From NCBI GenBank assembly GCA_933228895.1, contig OW121857.1, forward strand, positions 2,666,001 to 2,730,000: a stretch of 64,000 nt of DNA. The letters run 5' to 3'. Below, piece by piece: positions 13,701 through 27,497 of this stretch; the stretch's first letter is position 1; each line of letters opens with the position of its first letter. The DNA comes from Platycnemis pennipes (taxonomy: Eukaryota; Arthropoda; Insecta; Odonata; Platycnemididae). A program made the position numbers and the translations under genes. The notes under the pieces were generated by a model that did no database searches, was not told the DNA's origin, and worked only from the letters and a program-made list of their open reading frames with translations.

Positions 13701-14665
13701 TGCAAAAGTATCGTTGGTTGTTGAAAAAAATAACATAAATTCAGAATTGAAGTAAGGCCACTGAGAGGCGTACGTTGTTGAAATAAATAGCATAAATTCA
13801 GCATTCGAGTAACGCCATTGAGCAGAATTTTTTTATTTTGATATGAAATACTTAACAAAATTGTGTGGATCGACGCGAGAAGAGGCGAAAACGCGAATTT
13901 TATTTGCAAAAGCAGCGTTGGTTGTTGAAAGAAATAACATAAATTCAGAATTGAAGTAAGGCCACGGAGAGGAATTTTTTAATTTTGCTATGAAACCTTT
14001 AAAACTTTGTGCGGATCGCAACGACAAGTTGTGAAATTATGAATTTTTTATGCAAAAACTGCGTTTGTAGGTAAAATAAATAGCATAGATTCAGAAAAAA
14101 AGTAACGTCACTGAGCAGAATTTTTTAATATTGATATGAAATACTTAACAAAATTATGTGGATAGCAACGAGAAGAGGCGAAATTATGAATTTTGTTTGG
14201 AAAAACAGCGTTTGTAGATGAAATAAATAGCATACATTGATAATTCAAGTAACGCCACTGAACAGAATTTTTTTATAATGCTATGAAATACTTAACAAAA
14301 TTGTGTGCATAGCAACGAGAAGAGGCGAAAACGTGAATTTATTTGCAAAAACAGCGTTTGTAGTTTAAATAAATAGCATAAATTCAGAATTGAAGTAACG
14401 CCATTGAGCAGAATTTTTTTATTTTGTAATAAAATACTTAACAAAATTGTGTGGATCGCAACCAGAAGAGGCAAAAACGCGAATTTTATTTGCAAAAAGG
14501 GCGTTTGTAGTTGAAATAAAAAGCATAAATTCATAATTCAAGTAACGCCGCTGAGCAGAATTTTTTTATTTTGCTATGAAATACCTAACAAAATTGCGTG
14601 GATCGCAACGAGAAGTGGCGAAATTATGAATTTTATTAGCTAAAACAGCATTTGTAGTTGAAAAA
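10641..14665. repeat. Satellite superunit alpha, copy 2
   Basis: 4025-bp hairpin-to-hairpin unit, the counterpart of 1549-5529 at an offset of 9136 bp. It shares the short monomer (about 11617) and the ggcgtacgttg junction (about 13767). Confidence 0.85.
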
Positions 14666-14742
14666 AATAGCATAATTATATGGCATATAATTATGCTATT
14701 ATATAAGCAGTGGCGTTACATATATTCTATGTAACGCCACTG
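14666..14742. repeat. Double hairpin 3
   Basis: Palindromes at 14666-14700 and 14708-14742, exactly 9136 bp after the first double hairpin. Confidence 0.95.
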
Positions 14743-16110
14743 AGCAGAATTTTTTTATATTGCTAGGAAATATTTGCCAAAATATGAGGATCGCAACGGC
14801 ATGTGGCGAAATTATGAATTTTATTTGCAAAAACAGCGTTTGTAGTTTAAATAAATAGCATGAATTCAGAATTCAAGTAACGCCACTGAGCAGAATTTTT
14901 TTAAATTGCTAGGAAATACTTGTCAAAATTTTGAGAGTAGCAACGAGAAGATGCGAAAACGTGAATTTATTTGCATAAACAGCGTTTATAATTGAAATAA
15001 GTAGCATACATTCAGAATTGAAGGTACGCCATTAAGCAGAATTTCTTTATTTTGTAATGAACTACTTAAGAAAATTGTGTGGATCGCAACGATAAGAATC
15101 GAAAACGCGAATTTTATTTTCAAAAAGAGCGTTTGTGGTTGAAATAAAAAGCATAAATTCATAATTCAAGTTACGCCACTGAGCAGAATTTTTTTATTTT
15201 GCTATGAAATATTTAACAAAATGGTGTGGATCGCAAAGAGAAGTGGGGAAATTATGAATTTTATTAGCAAAAAGAGCGTTTGTAGGTGAAAAAAATAGCA
15301 TAATTTGAGAATACATGTAACGCCACTGAGCAGAATTTTTTTATTTTGCTATGAAATACTTAACAAAATTGTGTGGATCGAAAACGAGAAATGGCACAAT
15401 TATGAATTTTATTTGCAAAAACAGCGTTGTTGTTGAAATAAATAGCATAAATTCAGCATTCAAGTAACGCCATTGAGCAGAATTTTTTTATTTTGATATG
15501 AAATACTTAACAAAATTGTGTGGATCGACGCGAGAAGAGGCGAAAACGCGAATTTTATTTGCAAAAGCAGCGTTGGTTGTTGAAAGAAATAACATAAATT
15601 CAGAATTGAAGTAAGGCCACTGAGAGGAATTTTTTAATTTTGCTATGAAACCTTTAAAACATTGTGTGGATCGCAACGACAAGTTGTGAAATTATGAATT
15701 TTTTATGCAAAAACTGCGTTTGTAGGTAAAATAAATAGCATAGATTCAGAAAAAAAGTAACGTCACTTAACAGAAGTTTTTAATATTGATATGAAATTCT
15801 TAACAAAATTATGTGGATAGCAACGAGAAGAGGCGAAATTATGAATTTTATTTGCAAAAACAGCATTTGTAGTTAAAATAAAACGATAAATTCATAATTC
15901 AAGTAACGCCACCGAGCAGAATTTTTTTATATTGCTAAAAAAAATACGTGACAAAATTGTGTGGATCGTAACGAAAAGAGGCGAAATTATGAATTTTATT
16001 TGGAAAAACAGCGTTTGTAGGTGAAATAAATAGCATAAATTGATAATTCAAGTAACGCCACTGAACAGAATTTTTTTATAATGCTATGAAATACTTAACA
16101 AAATTGTGTG

Positions 16111-16754
16111 CATAGCAACGAGAAGAGGTGAAAACGTGAATTTTATTGCAAAAACAGCGTTTGTAGTTGAAATAAAAAGCATAAATTCATAATTCAAGTA
16201 ACGCCACTGAGCAGAATTTTTTTATTTTGCTATGAAATACCTAACAAAATGGTGTGGATCGCAACGAGAAGTGGCGAAATTATGTATTTTATTTGCAAAA
16301 ACAGCATTTGTAGTTATTTTGCATTTTGCTATGAAATACTTAACAAAATTGTGTGGATCGAAAACGAGAAATGGCACAAAAAGCATGAATTCAGAAATAA
16401 TGTAACGCCACTGAGCAGAATATTTATATTTTCCTGTGAAACCCTTAACAAAATTGTGTGGATCGCAACGAGAAGAGGCGAAATTATGTATTTTATTTGC
16501 AAAAACAGCATTTGTAGTTAAAATAAAACGATAAATTCATAATTCAAGTAACGCCACCGAGCAGAATTTTTTTATATTGCTAAAAAAATACGTGACAAAA
16601 TTGTGTGGATCGTAACGAAAAGAGGCGAAATTATGAATTTTATTTGGAAAAACAGCGTTTGTAGGTGAAATAAATAGCATAAATTGATAATTAAAGTAAC
16701 GCCACTGAACAGAATTTTTTTATAATGCTATGAAATACTTAACAAAATTGTGTG
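16111..16754. repeat. 644-bp unit, single copy
   Basis: One unit where the superunit at 5530 has four. It carries gtagttatttt, as in unit 1 of that block, and gataattaaag, as in its unit 4. Confidence 0.9.
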
Positions 16755-17901
16755 CATAGCAACGAGAAGAGGTGAAAACGTGAATTTATTTGCAAAAACA
16801 GCGTTTGTAGTTGAAATAAAAAGCATAAATTCATAATTCAAGTAACGCCACTGAGCAGAATTTTTTTATTTTGCTATGAAATACCTAACAAAGTGGTGTG
16901 GATCGCAACGAGAAGTGGCACAATTATGAATTTTATTTGCTAAACAGCGTTTGTTGTTGAAATAAATAGCATAAATTCAGCATTCAAGTAACGCCATTGA
17001 GCAGAATTTTTTTATTTTGATATGAAATACTTAACAAAATTGTGTGGATCGACGCGAGAAGAGGCGAAAACGCGAATATTATTTGCAAAAATAGCGTTGG
17101 TTGTTGAAAGAAATAACATAAATTCAGAATTGAAGTAAGGCCACTGAGAGGCGTACGTTGTTGAAATAAATAGCATAAATTCAGCATTCAAGTAACGCCA
17201 TTGAGCAGAATTTTTTTATTTTGATATGAAATACTTAACAAAATTGTGTGGATCGACGCGAGAAGAGGCGAAAACGCGAATTTTATTTGCAAAAGCAGCG
17301 TTGGTTGTTGAAAGAAATAACATAAATTCAGAATTGAAGTAAGGCCACGGAGAGGAATTTTTTAATTTTGCTATGAAACCTTTAAAACATTGTGCGGATC
17401 GCAACGACAAGTTGTGAAATTATGAATTTTTTATGCAAAAACTGCGTTTGTAGGTAAAATAAATAGCATAGATTCAGAAAAAAAGTAACGTCACTGAGAA
17501 GAATTTTTTAATATTGATATGAAATACTTAACAAAATTATGTGGATAGCAACGAGAAGAGGCGAAATTATGAATTTTGTTTGGAAAAACAGCGTTTGTAG
17601 ATGAAATAAATAGCATACATTGATAATTCAAGTAACGCCACTGAACAGAATTTTTTTATAATGCTATGAAATACTTAACAAAATTGTGTGCATAGCAACG
17701 AGAAGAGGCGAAAACGTGAATTTATTTGCAAAAACAGCGTTTGTAGTTGAAATAAAAAGCATAAATTCATAATTCAAGTAACGCCGCTGAGCAGAATTTT
17801 TTTATTTTGCTATGAAATACCTAACAAAATTGCGTGGATCGCAACGAGAAGTGGCGAAATTATGAATTTTATTAGCTAAAACAGCATTTGTAGTTGAAAA
17901 A

Positions 17902-17978
17902 AATAGCATAATTATATGGCATATAATTATGCTATTATATAAGCAGTGGCGTTACATATATTCTATGTAACGCCACTG
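17902..17978. repeat. Double hairpin 4
   Basis: Palindromes at 17902-17936 and 17944-17978, 3236 bp after the third. Confidence 0.95.
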
Positions 17979-19346
17979 AGCAGAATTTTTTTATATTGCT
18001 AGGAAATATTTGCCAAAATATGAGGATCGCAACGGCATGTGGCGAAATTATGAATTTTATTTGCAAAAACAGCGTTTGTAGTTTAAATAAATAGCATGAA
18101 TTCAGAATTCAAGTAACGCCACTGAGCAGAATTTTTTTAAATTGCTAGGAAATACTTGTCAAAATTTTGAGAGTAGCAACGAGAAGATGCGAAAACGTGA
18201 ATTTATTTGCATAAACAGCGTTTATAATTGAAATAAGTAGCATACATTCAGAATTGAAGGTACGCCATTAAGCAGAATTTCTTTATTTTGTAATGAACTA
18301 CTTAAGAAAATTGTGTGGATCGCAACGATAAGAATCGAAAACGCGAATTTTATTTTCAAAAAGAGCGTTTGTGGTTGAAATAAAAAGCATAAATTCATAA
18401 TTCAAGTTACGCCACTGAGCAGAATTTTTTTATTTTGCTATGAAATATTTAACAAAATGGTGTGGATCGCAAAGAGAAGTGGGGAAATTATGAATTTTAT
18501 TAGCAAAAAGAGCGTTTGTAGGTGAAAAAAATAGCATAATTTGAGAATACATGTAACGCCACTGAGCAGAATTTTTTTATTTTGCTATGAAATACTTAAC
18601 AAAATTGTGTGGATCGAAAACGAGAAATGGCACAATTATGAATTTTATTTGCAAAAACAGCGTTGTTGTTGAAATAAATAGCATAAATTCAGCATTCAAG
18701 TAACGCCATTGAGCAGAATTTTTTTATTTTGATATGAAATACTTAACAAAATTGTGTGGATCGACGCGAGAAGAGGCGAAAACGCGAATTTTATTTGCAA
18801 AAGCAGCGTTGGTTGTTGAAAGAAATAACATAAATTCAGAATTGAAGTAAGGCCACTGAGAGGAATTTTTTAATTTTGCTATGAAACCTTTAAAACATTG
18901 TGTGGATCGCAACGACAAGTTGTGAAATTATGAATTTTTTATGCAAAAACTGCGTTTGTAGGTAAAATAAATAGCATAGATTCAGAAAAAAAGTAACGTC
19001 ACTTAACAGAAGTTTTTAATATTGATATGAAATTCTTAACAAAATTATGTGGATAGCAACGAGAAGAGGCGAAATTATGAATTTTATTTGCAAAAACAGC
19101 ATTTGTAGTTAAAATAAAACGATAAATTCATAATTCAAGTAACGCCACCGAGCAGAATTTTTTTATATTGCTAAAAAAAATACGTGACAAAATTGTGTGG
19201 ATCGTAACGAAAAGAGGCGAAATTATGAATTTTATTTGGAAAAACAGCGTTTGTAGGTGAAATAAATAGCATAAATTGATAATTCAAGTAACGCCACTGA
19301 ACAGAATTTTTTTATAATGCTATGAAATACTTAACAAAATTGTGTG

Positions 19347-19990
19347 CATAGCAACGAGAAGAGGTGAAAACGTGAATTTTATTGCAAAAACAGCGTTTGT
19401 AGTTGAAATAAAAAGCATAAATTCATAATTCAAGTAACGCCACTGAGCAGAATTTTTTTATTTTGCTATGAAATACCTAACAAAATGGTGTGGATCGCAA
19501 CGAGAAGTGGCGAAATTATGTATTTTATTTGCAAAAACAGCATTTGTAGTTATTTTGCATTTTGCTATGAAATACTTAACAAAATTGTGTGGATCGAAAA
19601 CGAGAAATGGCACAAAAAGCATGAATTCAGAAATAATGTAACGCCACTGAGCAGAATATTTATATTTTCCTGTGAAACCCTTAACAAAATTGTGTGGATC
19701 GCAACGAGAAGAGGCGAAATTATGTATTTTATTTGCAAAAACAGCATTTGTAGTTAAAATAAAACGATAAATTCATAATTCAAGTAACGCCACCGAGCAG
19801 AATTTTTTTATATTGCTAAAAAAATACGTGACAAAATTGTGTGGATCGTAACGAAAAGAGGCGAAATTATGAATTTTATTTGGAAAAACAGCGTTTGTAG
19901 GTGAAATAAATAGCATAAATTGATAATTAAAGTAACGCCACTGAACAGAATTTTTTTATAATGCTATGAAATACTTAACAAAATTGTGTG
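19347..19990. repeat. 644-bp unit, single copy
   Basis: Phased on catagcaacgagaagaggtg at 19347 and 19991. Carries the gtagttatttt and gataattaaag variants. Confidence 0.9.
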
Positions 19991-21080
19991 CATAGCAACG
20001 AGAAGAGGTGAAAACGTGAATTTATTTGCAAAAACAGCGTTTGTAGTTGAAATAAAAAGCATAAATTCATAATTCAAGTAACGCCACTGAGCAGAATTTT
20101 TTTATTTTGCTATGAAATACCTAACAAAGTGGTGTGGATCGCAACGAGAAGTGGCACAATTATGAATTTTATTTGCTAAACAGCGTTTGTTGTTGAAATA
20201 AATAGCATAAATTCAGCATTCAAGTAACGCCATTGAGCAGAATTTTTTTATTTTGATATGAAATACTTAACAAAATTGTGTGGATCGACGCGAGAAGAGG
20301 CGAAAACGCGAATTTTATTTGCAAAAGCAGCGTTGGTTGTTGAAAGAAATAACATAAATTCAGAATTGAAGTAAGGCCACGGAGAGGAATTTTTTAATTT
20401 TGCTATGAAACCTTTAAAACTTTGTGCGGATCGCAACGACAAGTTGTGAAATTATGAATTTTTTATGCAAAAACTGCGTTTGTAGGTAAAATAAATAGCA
20501 TAGATTCAGAAAAAAAGTAACGTCACTGAGCAGAATTTTTTAATATTGATATGAAATACTTAACAAAATTATGTGGATAGCAACGAGAAGAGGCGAAATT
20601 ATGAATTTTGTTTGGAAAAACAGCGTTTGTAGATGAAATAAATAGCATACATTGATAATTCAAGAAACGCCACTGAACAGAATTTTTTTATAATGCTATG
20701 AAATACTTAACAAAATCGTGTGCATAGCAACGAGAAGAGGCGAAAACGTGAATTTATTTGCAAAAACAGCGTTTGTAGTTTAAATAAATAGCATAAATTC
20801 AGAATTGAAGTAACGCCATTGAGCAGAATTTTTTTATTTTGTAATAAAATACTTAACGAAATTGTGTGGATCGCAACCAGAAGAGGCAAAAACGCGAATT
20901 TTATTTGCAAAAAGGGCGTTTGTACTTGAAATAAAAAGCATAAATTCATAATTCAAGTAACGCCGCTGAGCAGAATTTTTTTATTTTGCTATGAAATACC
21001 TAACAAAATTGCGTGGATCGCAACGAGAAGTGGCGAAATTATGAATTTTATTAGCTAAAACAGCATTTGTAGTTGAAAAA

Positions 21081-21157
21081 AATAGCATAATTATATGGCA
21101 TATAATTATGCTATTATATAAGCAGTGGCGTTACATATATTCTATGTAACGCCACTG
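21081..21157. repeat. Double hairpin 5
   Basis: Palindromes at 21081-21115 and 21123-21157. Directly downstream it has gcagactttttttat instead of gcagaattttttta, a rare variant shared only with the copy at 28588. Confidence 0.95.
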
Positions 21158-22294
21158 AGCAGACTTTTTTTATATTGCTAGGAAATATTTGCCAAAATAT
21201 GAGGATCGCAACGGCATGTGGCGAAATTATGAATTTTATTTGCAAAAACAGCGTTTGTAGTTTAAATAAATAGCATGAATTCAGAATTCAAGTAACGCCA
21301 CTGAGCAGAATTTTTTTAAATTGCTAGGAAATACTTGTCAAAATTTTGAGAGTAGCAACGAGAAGATGCGAAAACGTGAATTTATTTGCATAAACAGCGT
21401 TTATAATTGAAATAAGTAGCATACATTCAGAATTGAAGGTACGCCATTGAGCAGAATTTTTTTATTTTGATATGAAATACTTAACAAAATTGTGTGGATC
21501 GACGCGAGAAGAGGCGAAAACGCGAATTTTATTTGCAAAAGCAGCGTTGGTTGTTGAAAGAAATAACATAAATTCAGAATTGAAGTAAGGCCACGGAGAG
21601 GAATTTTTTAATTTTGCTATGAAACCTTTAAAACTTTGTGCGGATCGCAACGACAAGTTGTGAAATTATGAATTTTTTATGCAAAAACTGCGTTTGTAGG
21701 TAAAATAAATAGCATAGATTCAGAAAAAAAGTAACGTCACTGAGCAGAATTTTTTAATATTGATATGAAATACTTAACAAAATTATGTGGATAGCAACGA
21801 GAAGAGGCGAAATTATGAATTTTGTTTGGAAAAACAGCGTTTGTAGATGAAATAAATAGCATACATTGATAATTCAAGTAACGCCACTGAACAGAATTTT
21901 TTTATAATGCTATGAAATACTTAACAAAATTGTGTGCATAGCAACGAGAAGAGGCGAAAACGTGAATTTATTTGCAAAAACAGCGTTTGTAGTTTAAATA
22001 AATAGCATAAATTCAGAATTGAAGTAACGCCATTGAGCAGAATTTTTTTATTTTGTAATAAAATACTTAACAAAATTGTGTGGATCGCAACCAGAAGAGG
22101 CAAAAACGCGAATTTTATTTGCAAAAAGGGCGTTTGTAGTTGAAATAAAAAGCATAAATTCATAATTCAAGTAACGCCGCTGAGCAGAATTTTTTTATTT
22201 TGCTATGAAATACCTAACAAAATTGCGTGGATCGCAACGAGAAGTGGCGAAATTATGAATTTTATTAGCTAAAACAGCATTTGTAGTTGAAAAA
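21081..22294. repeat. Satellite superunit gamma, copy 1
   Basis: 1214-bp unit; an almost identical copy lies at 28588-29801. It skips the 644-bp unit and much of the beta sequence, so it looks like an internal deletion of beta. Confidence 0.85.
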
Positions 22295-22371
22295 AATAGC
22301 ATAATTATATGGCATATAATTATGCTATTATATAAGCAGTGGCGTTACATATATTCTATGTAACGCCACTG
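22295..22371. repeat. Double hairpin 6
   Basis: Palindromes at 22295-22329 and 22337-22371. Confidence 0.95.
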
Positions 22372-23801
22372 AGCAGAATTTTTTTATATTGCTAGGAAAT
22401 ATTTGCCAAAATATGAGGATCGCAACGGCATGTGGCGAAATTATGAATTTTATTTGCAAAAACAGCGTTTGTAGTTTAAATAAATAGCATGAATTCAGAA
22501 TTCAAGTAACGCCACTGAGCAGAATTTTTTTAAATTGCTAGGAAATACTTGTCAAAATTTTGAGAGTAGCAACGAGAAGATGCGAAAACGTGAATTTATT
22601 TGCATAAACAGCGTTTATAATTGAAATAAGTAGCATACATTCAGAATTGAAGGTACGCCATTAAGCAGAATTTCTTTATTTTGTAATGAACTACTTAAGA
22701 AAATTGTGTGGATCGCAACGATAAGAATCGAAAACGCGAATTTTATTTTCAAAAAGAGCGTTTGTGGTTGAAATAAAAAGCATAAATTCATAATTCAAGT
22801 TACGCCACTGAGCAGAATTTTTTTATTTTGCTATGAAATATTTAACAAAATGGTGTGGATCGCAAAGAGAAGTGGGGAAATTATGAATTTTATTAGCAAA
22901 AAGAGCGTTTGTAGGTGAAAAAAATAGCATAATTTGAGAATACATGTAACGCCACTGAGCAGAATTTTTTTATTTTGCTATGAAATACTTAACAAAATTG
23001 TGTGGATCGAAAACGAGAAATGGCACAATTATGAATTTTATTTGCAAAAACAGCGTTGTTGTTGAAATAAATAGCATAAATTCAGCATTCAAGTAACGCC
23101 ATTGAGCAGAATTTTTTTATTTTGATATGAAATACTTAACAAAATTGTGTGGATCGACGCGAGAAGAGGCGAAAACGCGAATTTTATTTGCAAAAGCAGC
23201 GTTGGTTGTTGAAAGAAATAACATAAATTCAGAATTGAAGTAAGGCCACGGAGAGGAATTTTTTAATTTTGCTATGAAACCTTTAAAACATTGTGCGGAT
23301 CGCAACGACAAGTTGTGAAATTATGAATTTTTTATGCAAAAACTGCGTTTGTAGGTAAAATAAATAGCATAAATTCACAATTCAAGTAACGCCACTGATC
23401 AGAATTTTTTATAATGCTATGAAATACTTAACAAAATTGTGTGCATAGCAACGAGAAGAGGCGAAAACGTGAATTTATGTGCAAAAACAGCGTTTGTAGT
23501 TTAAATAAATAGCATAAAGTCAGAATTGAAGTAACGCCATTGAGCAGAATTTTTTTATTCCGTAATAAAATACTTAACAAAATTGTGTGGATCGCAACCA
23601 GAAGAGGCAAAAACGCGAATTTTATTTGCAAAAAGAGCGTTTGTAGTTGAAATAAAAAGCATAAATTCATAATTCAAGTAACGCCGCTGAGCAGAATTTT
23701 TTTATTTTGCTATGAAATACCTAACAAAATTGCGTGTATGGCAACGAGAAGTGGCGAAATTATGAATTTTATTAGCTAAAACAGCATTTGTAGTTGAAAA
23801 A
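22295..23801. repeat. Satellite superunit gamma-prime, copy 1
   Basis: 1507-bp unit, in tandem with the 1508-bp unit that follows. Its last part, from about 23366, is replaced by sequence matching the divergent domain at 44736. Confidence 0.8.
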
Positions 23802-24058
23802 AATAGCATAATTATATGGCATATAATTATGCTATTATATAAGCAGTGGCGTTACATATATTCTATGTAACGCCACTGAGCAGAATTTTTTTATATTGCT
23901 AGGAAATATTTGCCAAAATATGAGGATCGCAACGGCATGTGGCGAAATTATGAATTTTATTTGCAAAAACAGCGTTTGTAGTTTAAATAAATAGCATGAA
24001 TTCAGAATTCAAGTAACGCCACTGAGCAGAATTTTTTTAAATTGCTAGGAAATACTTG
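23366..24058. repeat. Patch identical to the divergent domain at 44736-45428
   Basis: About 690 bp spanning a double hairpin match 44736-45428 at a constant offset of 21370 bp. The match includes rare variants absent from neighbouring units: ttcacaattcaag, ttattccgtaataaaat and gcgtgtatggcaacg. The match ends at cttgtcaaaa versus cttgacaaaa. This looks like non-allelic transfer between array domains. Confidence 0.85.
23802..23878. repeat. Double hairpin 7
   Basis: Palindromes at 23802-23836 and 23844-23878, inside the patch shared with 45172. Confidence 0.95.
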
Positions 24059-25309
24059 TCAAAATTTTGAGAGTAGCAACGAGAAGATGCGAAAACGTGA
24101 ATTTATTTGCATAAACAGCGTTTATAATTGAAATAAGTAGCATACATTCAGAATTGAAGGTACGCCATTAAGCAGAATTTCTTTATTTTGTAATGAACTA
24201 CTTAAGAAAATTGTGTGGATCGCAACGATAAGAATCGAAAACGCGAATTTTATTTTCAAAAAGAGCGTTTGTGGTTGAAATAAAAAGCATAAATTCATAA
24301 TTCAAGTTACGCCACTGAGCAGAATTTTTTTATTTTGCTATGAAATATTTAACAAAATGGTGTGGATCGCAAAGAGAAGTGGGGAAATTATGAATTTTAT
24401 TAGCAAAAAGAGCGTTTGTAGGTGAAAAAAATAGCATAATTTGAGAATACATGTAACGCCACTGAGCAGAATTTTTTTATTTTGCTATGAAATACTTAAC
24501 AAAATTGTGTGGATCGAAAACGAGAAATGGCACAATTATGAATTTTATTTGCAAAAACAGCGTTGTTGTTGAAATAAATAGCATAAATTCAGCATTCAAG
24601 TAACGCCATTGAGCAGAATTTTTTTATTTTGATATGAAATACTTAACAAAATTGTGTGGATCGACGCGAGAAGAGGCGAAAACGCGAATTTTATTTGCAA
24701 AAGCAGCGTTGGTTGTTGAAAGAAATAACATAAATTCAGAATTGAAGTAAGGCCACGGAGAGGAATTTTTTAATTTTGCTATGAAACCTTTAAAACATTG
24801 TGCGGATCGCAACGACAAGTTGTGAAATTATGAATTTTTTATGCAAAAACTGCGTTTGTAGGTAAAATAAATAGCATAGATTCAGAAAAAAAGTAACGTC
24901 ACTGAGCAGAATTTTTTAATATTGATATGAAATACTTAACAAAATTATGTGGATAGCAACGAGAAGAGGCGAAATTATGAATTTTGTTTGGAAAAACAGC
25001 GTTTGTAGATGAAATAAATAGCATACATTGATAATTCAAGTAACGCCACTGAACAGAATTTTTTTATAATGCTATGAAATACTTAACAAAATTGTGTGCA
25101 TAGCAACGAGAAGAGGCGAAAACGTGAATTTATTTGCAAAAACAGCGTTTGTAGTTGAAATAAAAAGCATAAATTCATAATTCAAGTAACGCCGCTGAGC
25201 AGAATTTTTTTATTTTGCTATGAAATACCTAACAAAATTGCGTGGATCGCAACGAGAAGTGGCGAAATTATGAATTTTATTAGCTAAAACAGCATTTGTA
25301 GTTGAAAAA
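23802..25309. repeat. Satellite superunit gamma-prime, copy 2
   Basis: 1508-bp unit. From about 24565 it runs parallel to 17157 onward at an offset of 7408 bp, the start of a large duplicated segment. Confidence 0.8.
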
Positions 25310-25386
25310 AATAGCATAATTATATGGCATATAATTATGCTATTATATAAGCAGTGGCGTTACATATATTCTATGTAACGCCACTG
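25310..25386. repeat. Double hairpin 8
   Basis: Palindromes at 25310-25344 and 25352-25386. Confidence 0.95.
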
Positions 25387-26754
25387 AGCAGAATTTTTTT
25401 ATATTGCTAGGAAATATTTGCCAAAATATGAGGATCGCAACGGCATGTGGCGAAATTATGAATTTTATTTGCAAAAACAGCGTTTGTAGTTTAAATAAAT
25501 AGCATGAATTCAGAATTCAAGTAACGCCACTGAGCAGAATTTTTTTAAATTGCTAGGAAATACTTGTCAAAATTTTGAGAGTAGCAACGAGAAGATGCGA
25601 AAACGTGAATTTATTTGCATAAACAGCGTTTATAATTGAAATAAGTAGCATACATTCAGAATTGAAGGTACGCCATTAAGCAGAATTTCTTTATTTTGTA
25701 ATGAACTACTTAAGAAAATTGTGTGGATCGCAACGATAAGAATCGAAAACGCGAATTTTATTTTCAAAAAGAGCGTTTGTGGTTGAAATAAAAAGCATAA
25801 ATTCATAATTCAAGTTACGCCACTGAGCAGAATTTTTTTATTTTGCTATGAAATATTTAACAAAATGGTGTGGATCGCAAAGAGAAGTGGGGAAATTATG
25901 AATTTTATTAGCAAAAAGAGCGTTTGTAGGTGAAAAAAATAGCATAATTTGAGAATACATGTAACGCCACTGAGCAGAATTTTTTTATTTTGCTATGAAA
26001 TACTTAACAAAATTGTGTGGATCGAAAACGAGAAATGGCACAATTATGAATTTTATTTGCAAAAACAGCGTTGTTGTTGAAATAAATAGCATAAATTCAG
26101 CATTCAAGTAACGCCATTGAGCAGAATTTTTTTATTTTGATATGAAATACTTAACAAAATTGTGTGGATCGACGCGAGAAGAGGCGAAAACGCGAATTTT
26201 ATTTGCAAAAGCAGCGTTGGTTGTTGAAAGAAATAACATAAATTCAGAATTGAAGTAAGGCCACTGAGAGGAATTTTTTAATTTTGCTATGAAACCTTTA
26301 AAACATTGTGTGGATCGCAACGACAAGTTGTGAAATTATGAATTTTTTATGCAAAAACTGCGTTTGTAGGTAAAATAAATAGCATAGATTCAGAAAAAAA
26401 GTAACGTCACTTAACAGAAGTTTTTAATATTGATATGAAATTCTTAACAAAATTATGTGGATAGCAACGAGAAGAGGCGAAATTATGAATTTTATTTGCA
26501 AAAACAGCATTTGTAGTTAAAATAAAACGATAAATTCATAATTCAAGTAACGCCACCGAGCAGAATTTTTTTATATTGCTAAAAAAAATACGTGACAAAA
26601 TTGTGTGGATCGTAACGAAAAGAGGCGAAATTATGAATTTTATTTGGAAAAACAGCGTTTGTAGGTGAAATAAATAGCATAAATTGATAATTCAAGTAAC
26701 GCCACTGAACAGAATTTTTTTATAATGCTATGAAATACTTAACAAAATTGTGTG

Positions 26755-27497
26755 CATAGCAACGAGAAGAGGTGAAAACGTGAATTTTATTGCAAAAACA
26801 GCGTTTGTAGTTGAAATAAAAAGCATAAATTCATAATTCAAGTAACGCCACTGAGCAGAATTTTTTTATTTTGCTATGAAATACCTAACAAAGTGGTGTG
26901 GATCGCAACGAGAAGTGGCGAAATTATGTATTTTATTTGCAAAAACAGCATTTGTAGTTATTTTGCATTTTGCTATGAAATACCTAGCAAAATGGTGTGG
27001 ATCGCAACGAGAAGTGGCGAAATTATGTATTTTATTTGCAAAAACAGCATTTGTAGTTATTTTGCATTTTGCTATGAAATACTTAACAAAATTGTGTGGA
27101 TCGAAAACGAGAAATGGCACAAAAAGCATGAATTCAGAAATAATGTAACGCCACTGAGCAGAATATTTATATTTTCCTGTGAAACCCTTAACAAAATTGT
27201 GTGGATCGCAACGAGAAGAGGCGAAATTATGTATTTTATTTGCAAAAACAGCATTTGTAGTTAAAATAAAACGATAAATTCATAATTCAAGTAACGCCAC
27301 CGAGCAGAATTTTTTTATATTGCTAAAAAAATACGTGACAAAATTGTGTGGATCGTAACGAAAAGAGGCGAAATTATGAATTTTATTTGGAAAAACAGCG
27401 TTTGTAGGTGAAATAAATAGCATAAATTGATAATTAAAGTAACGCCACTGAACAGAATTTTTTTATAATGCTATGAAATACTTAACAAAATTGTGTG
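26755..27497. repeat. 644-bp unit enlarged to 743 bp
   Basis: Same phase markers as the 644-bp units. The extra 99 bp is one additional copy of the shortened monomer. Confidence 0.9.
26893..27090. repeat. 99-bp short-monomer tandem pair
   Basis: Two copies of a shortened monomer start at 26893 and 26992. Both run from tggtgtggatcgcaacgag through gtagttattttgcattttgctatgaaatac. Each lacks the AT-rich tail and the taacgccactgagcag head of a normal monomer. This is the only place in the window where the short form is in tandem. Confidence 0.9.

Larger units (their letters stand above)
14666..17901. repeat. Satellite superunit beta, copy 2
   Basis: 3236-bp unit that recurs at 29802-33037 (offset 15136). 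It has a single 644-bp unit at 16111-16754 and a ggcgtacgttg truncation junction at about 17151. Confidence 0.85.
17902..21080. repeat. Satellite superunit beta, copy 3
   Basis: 3179-bp unit, the shortest beta form. It holds one 644-bp unit (19347-19990) and no ggcgtacgttg junction. Its counterpart at 25310-28587 is 99 bp longer. Confidence 0.85.
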
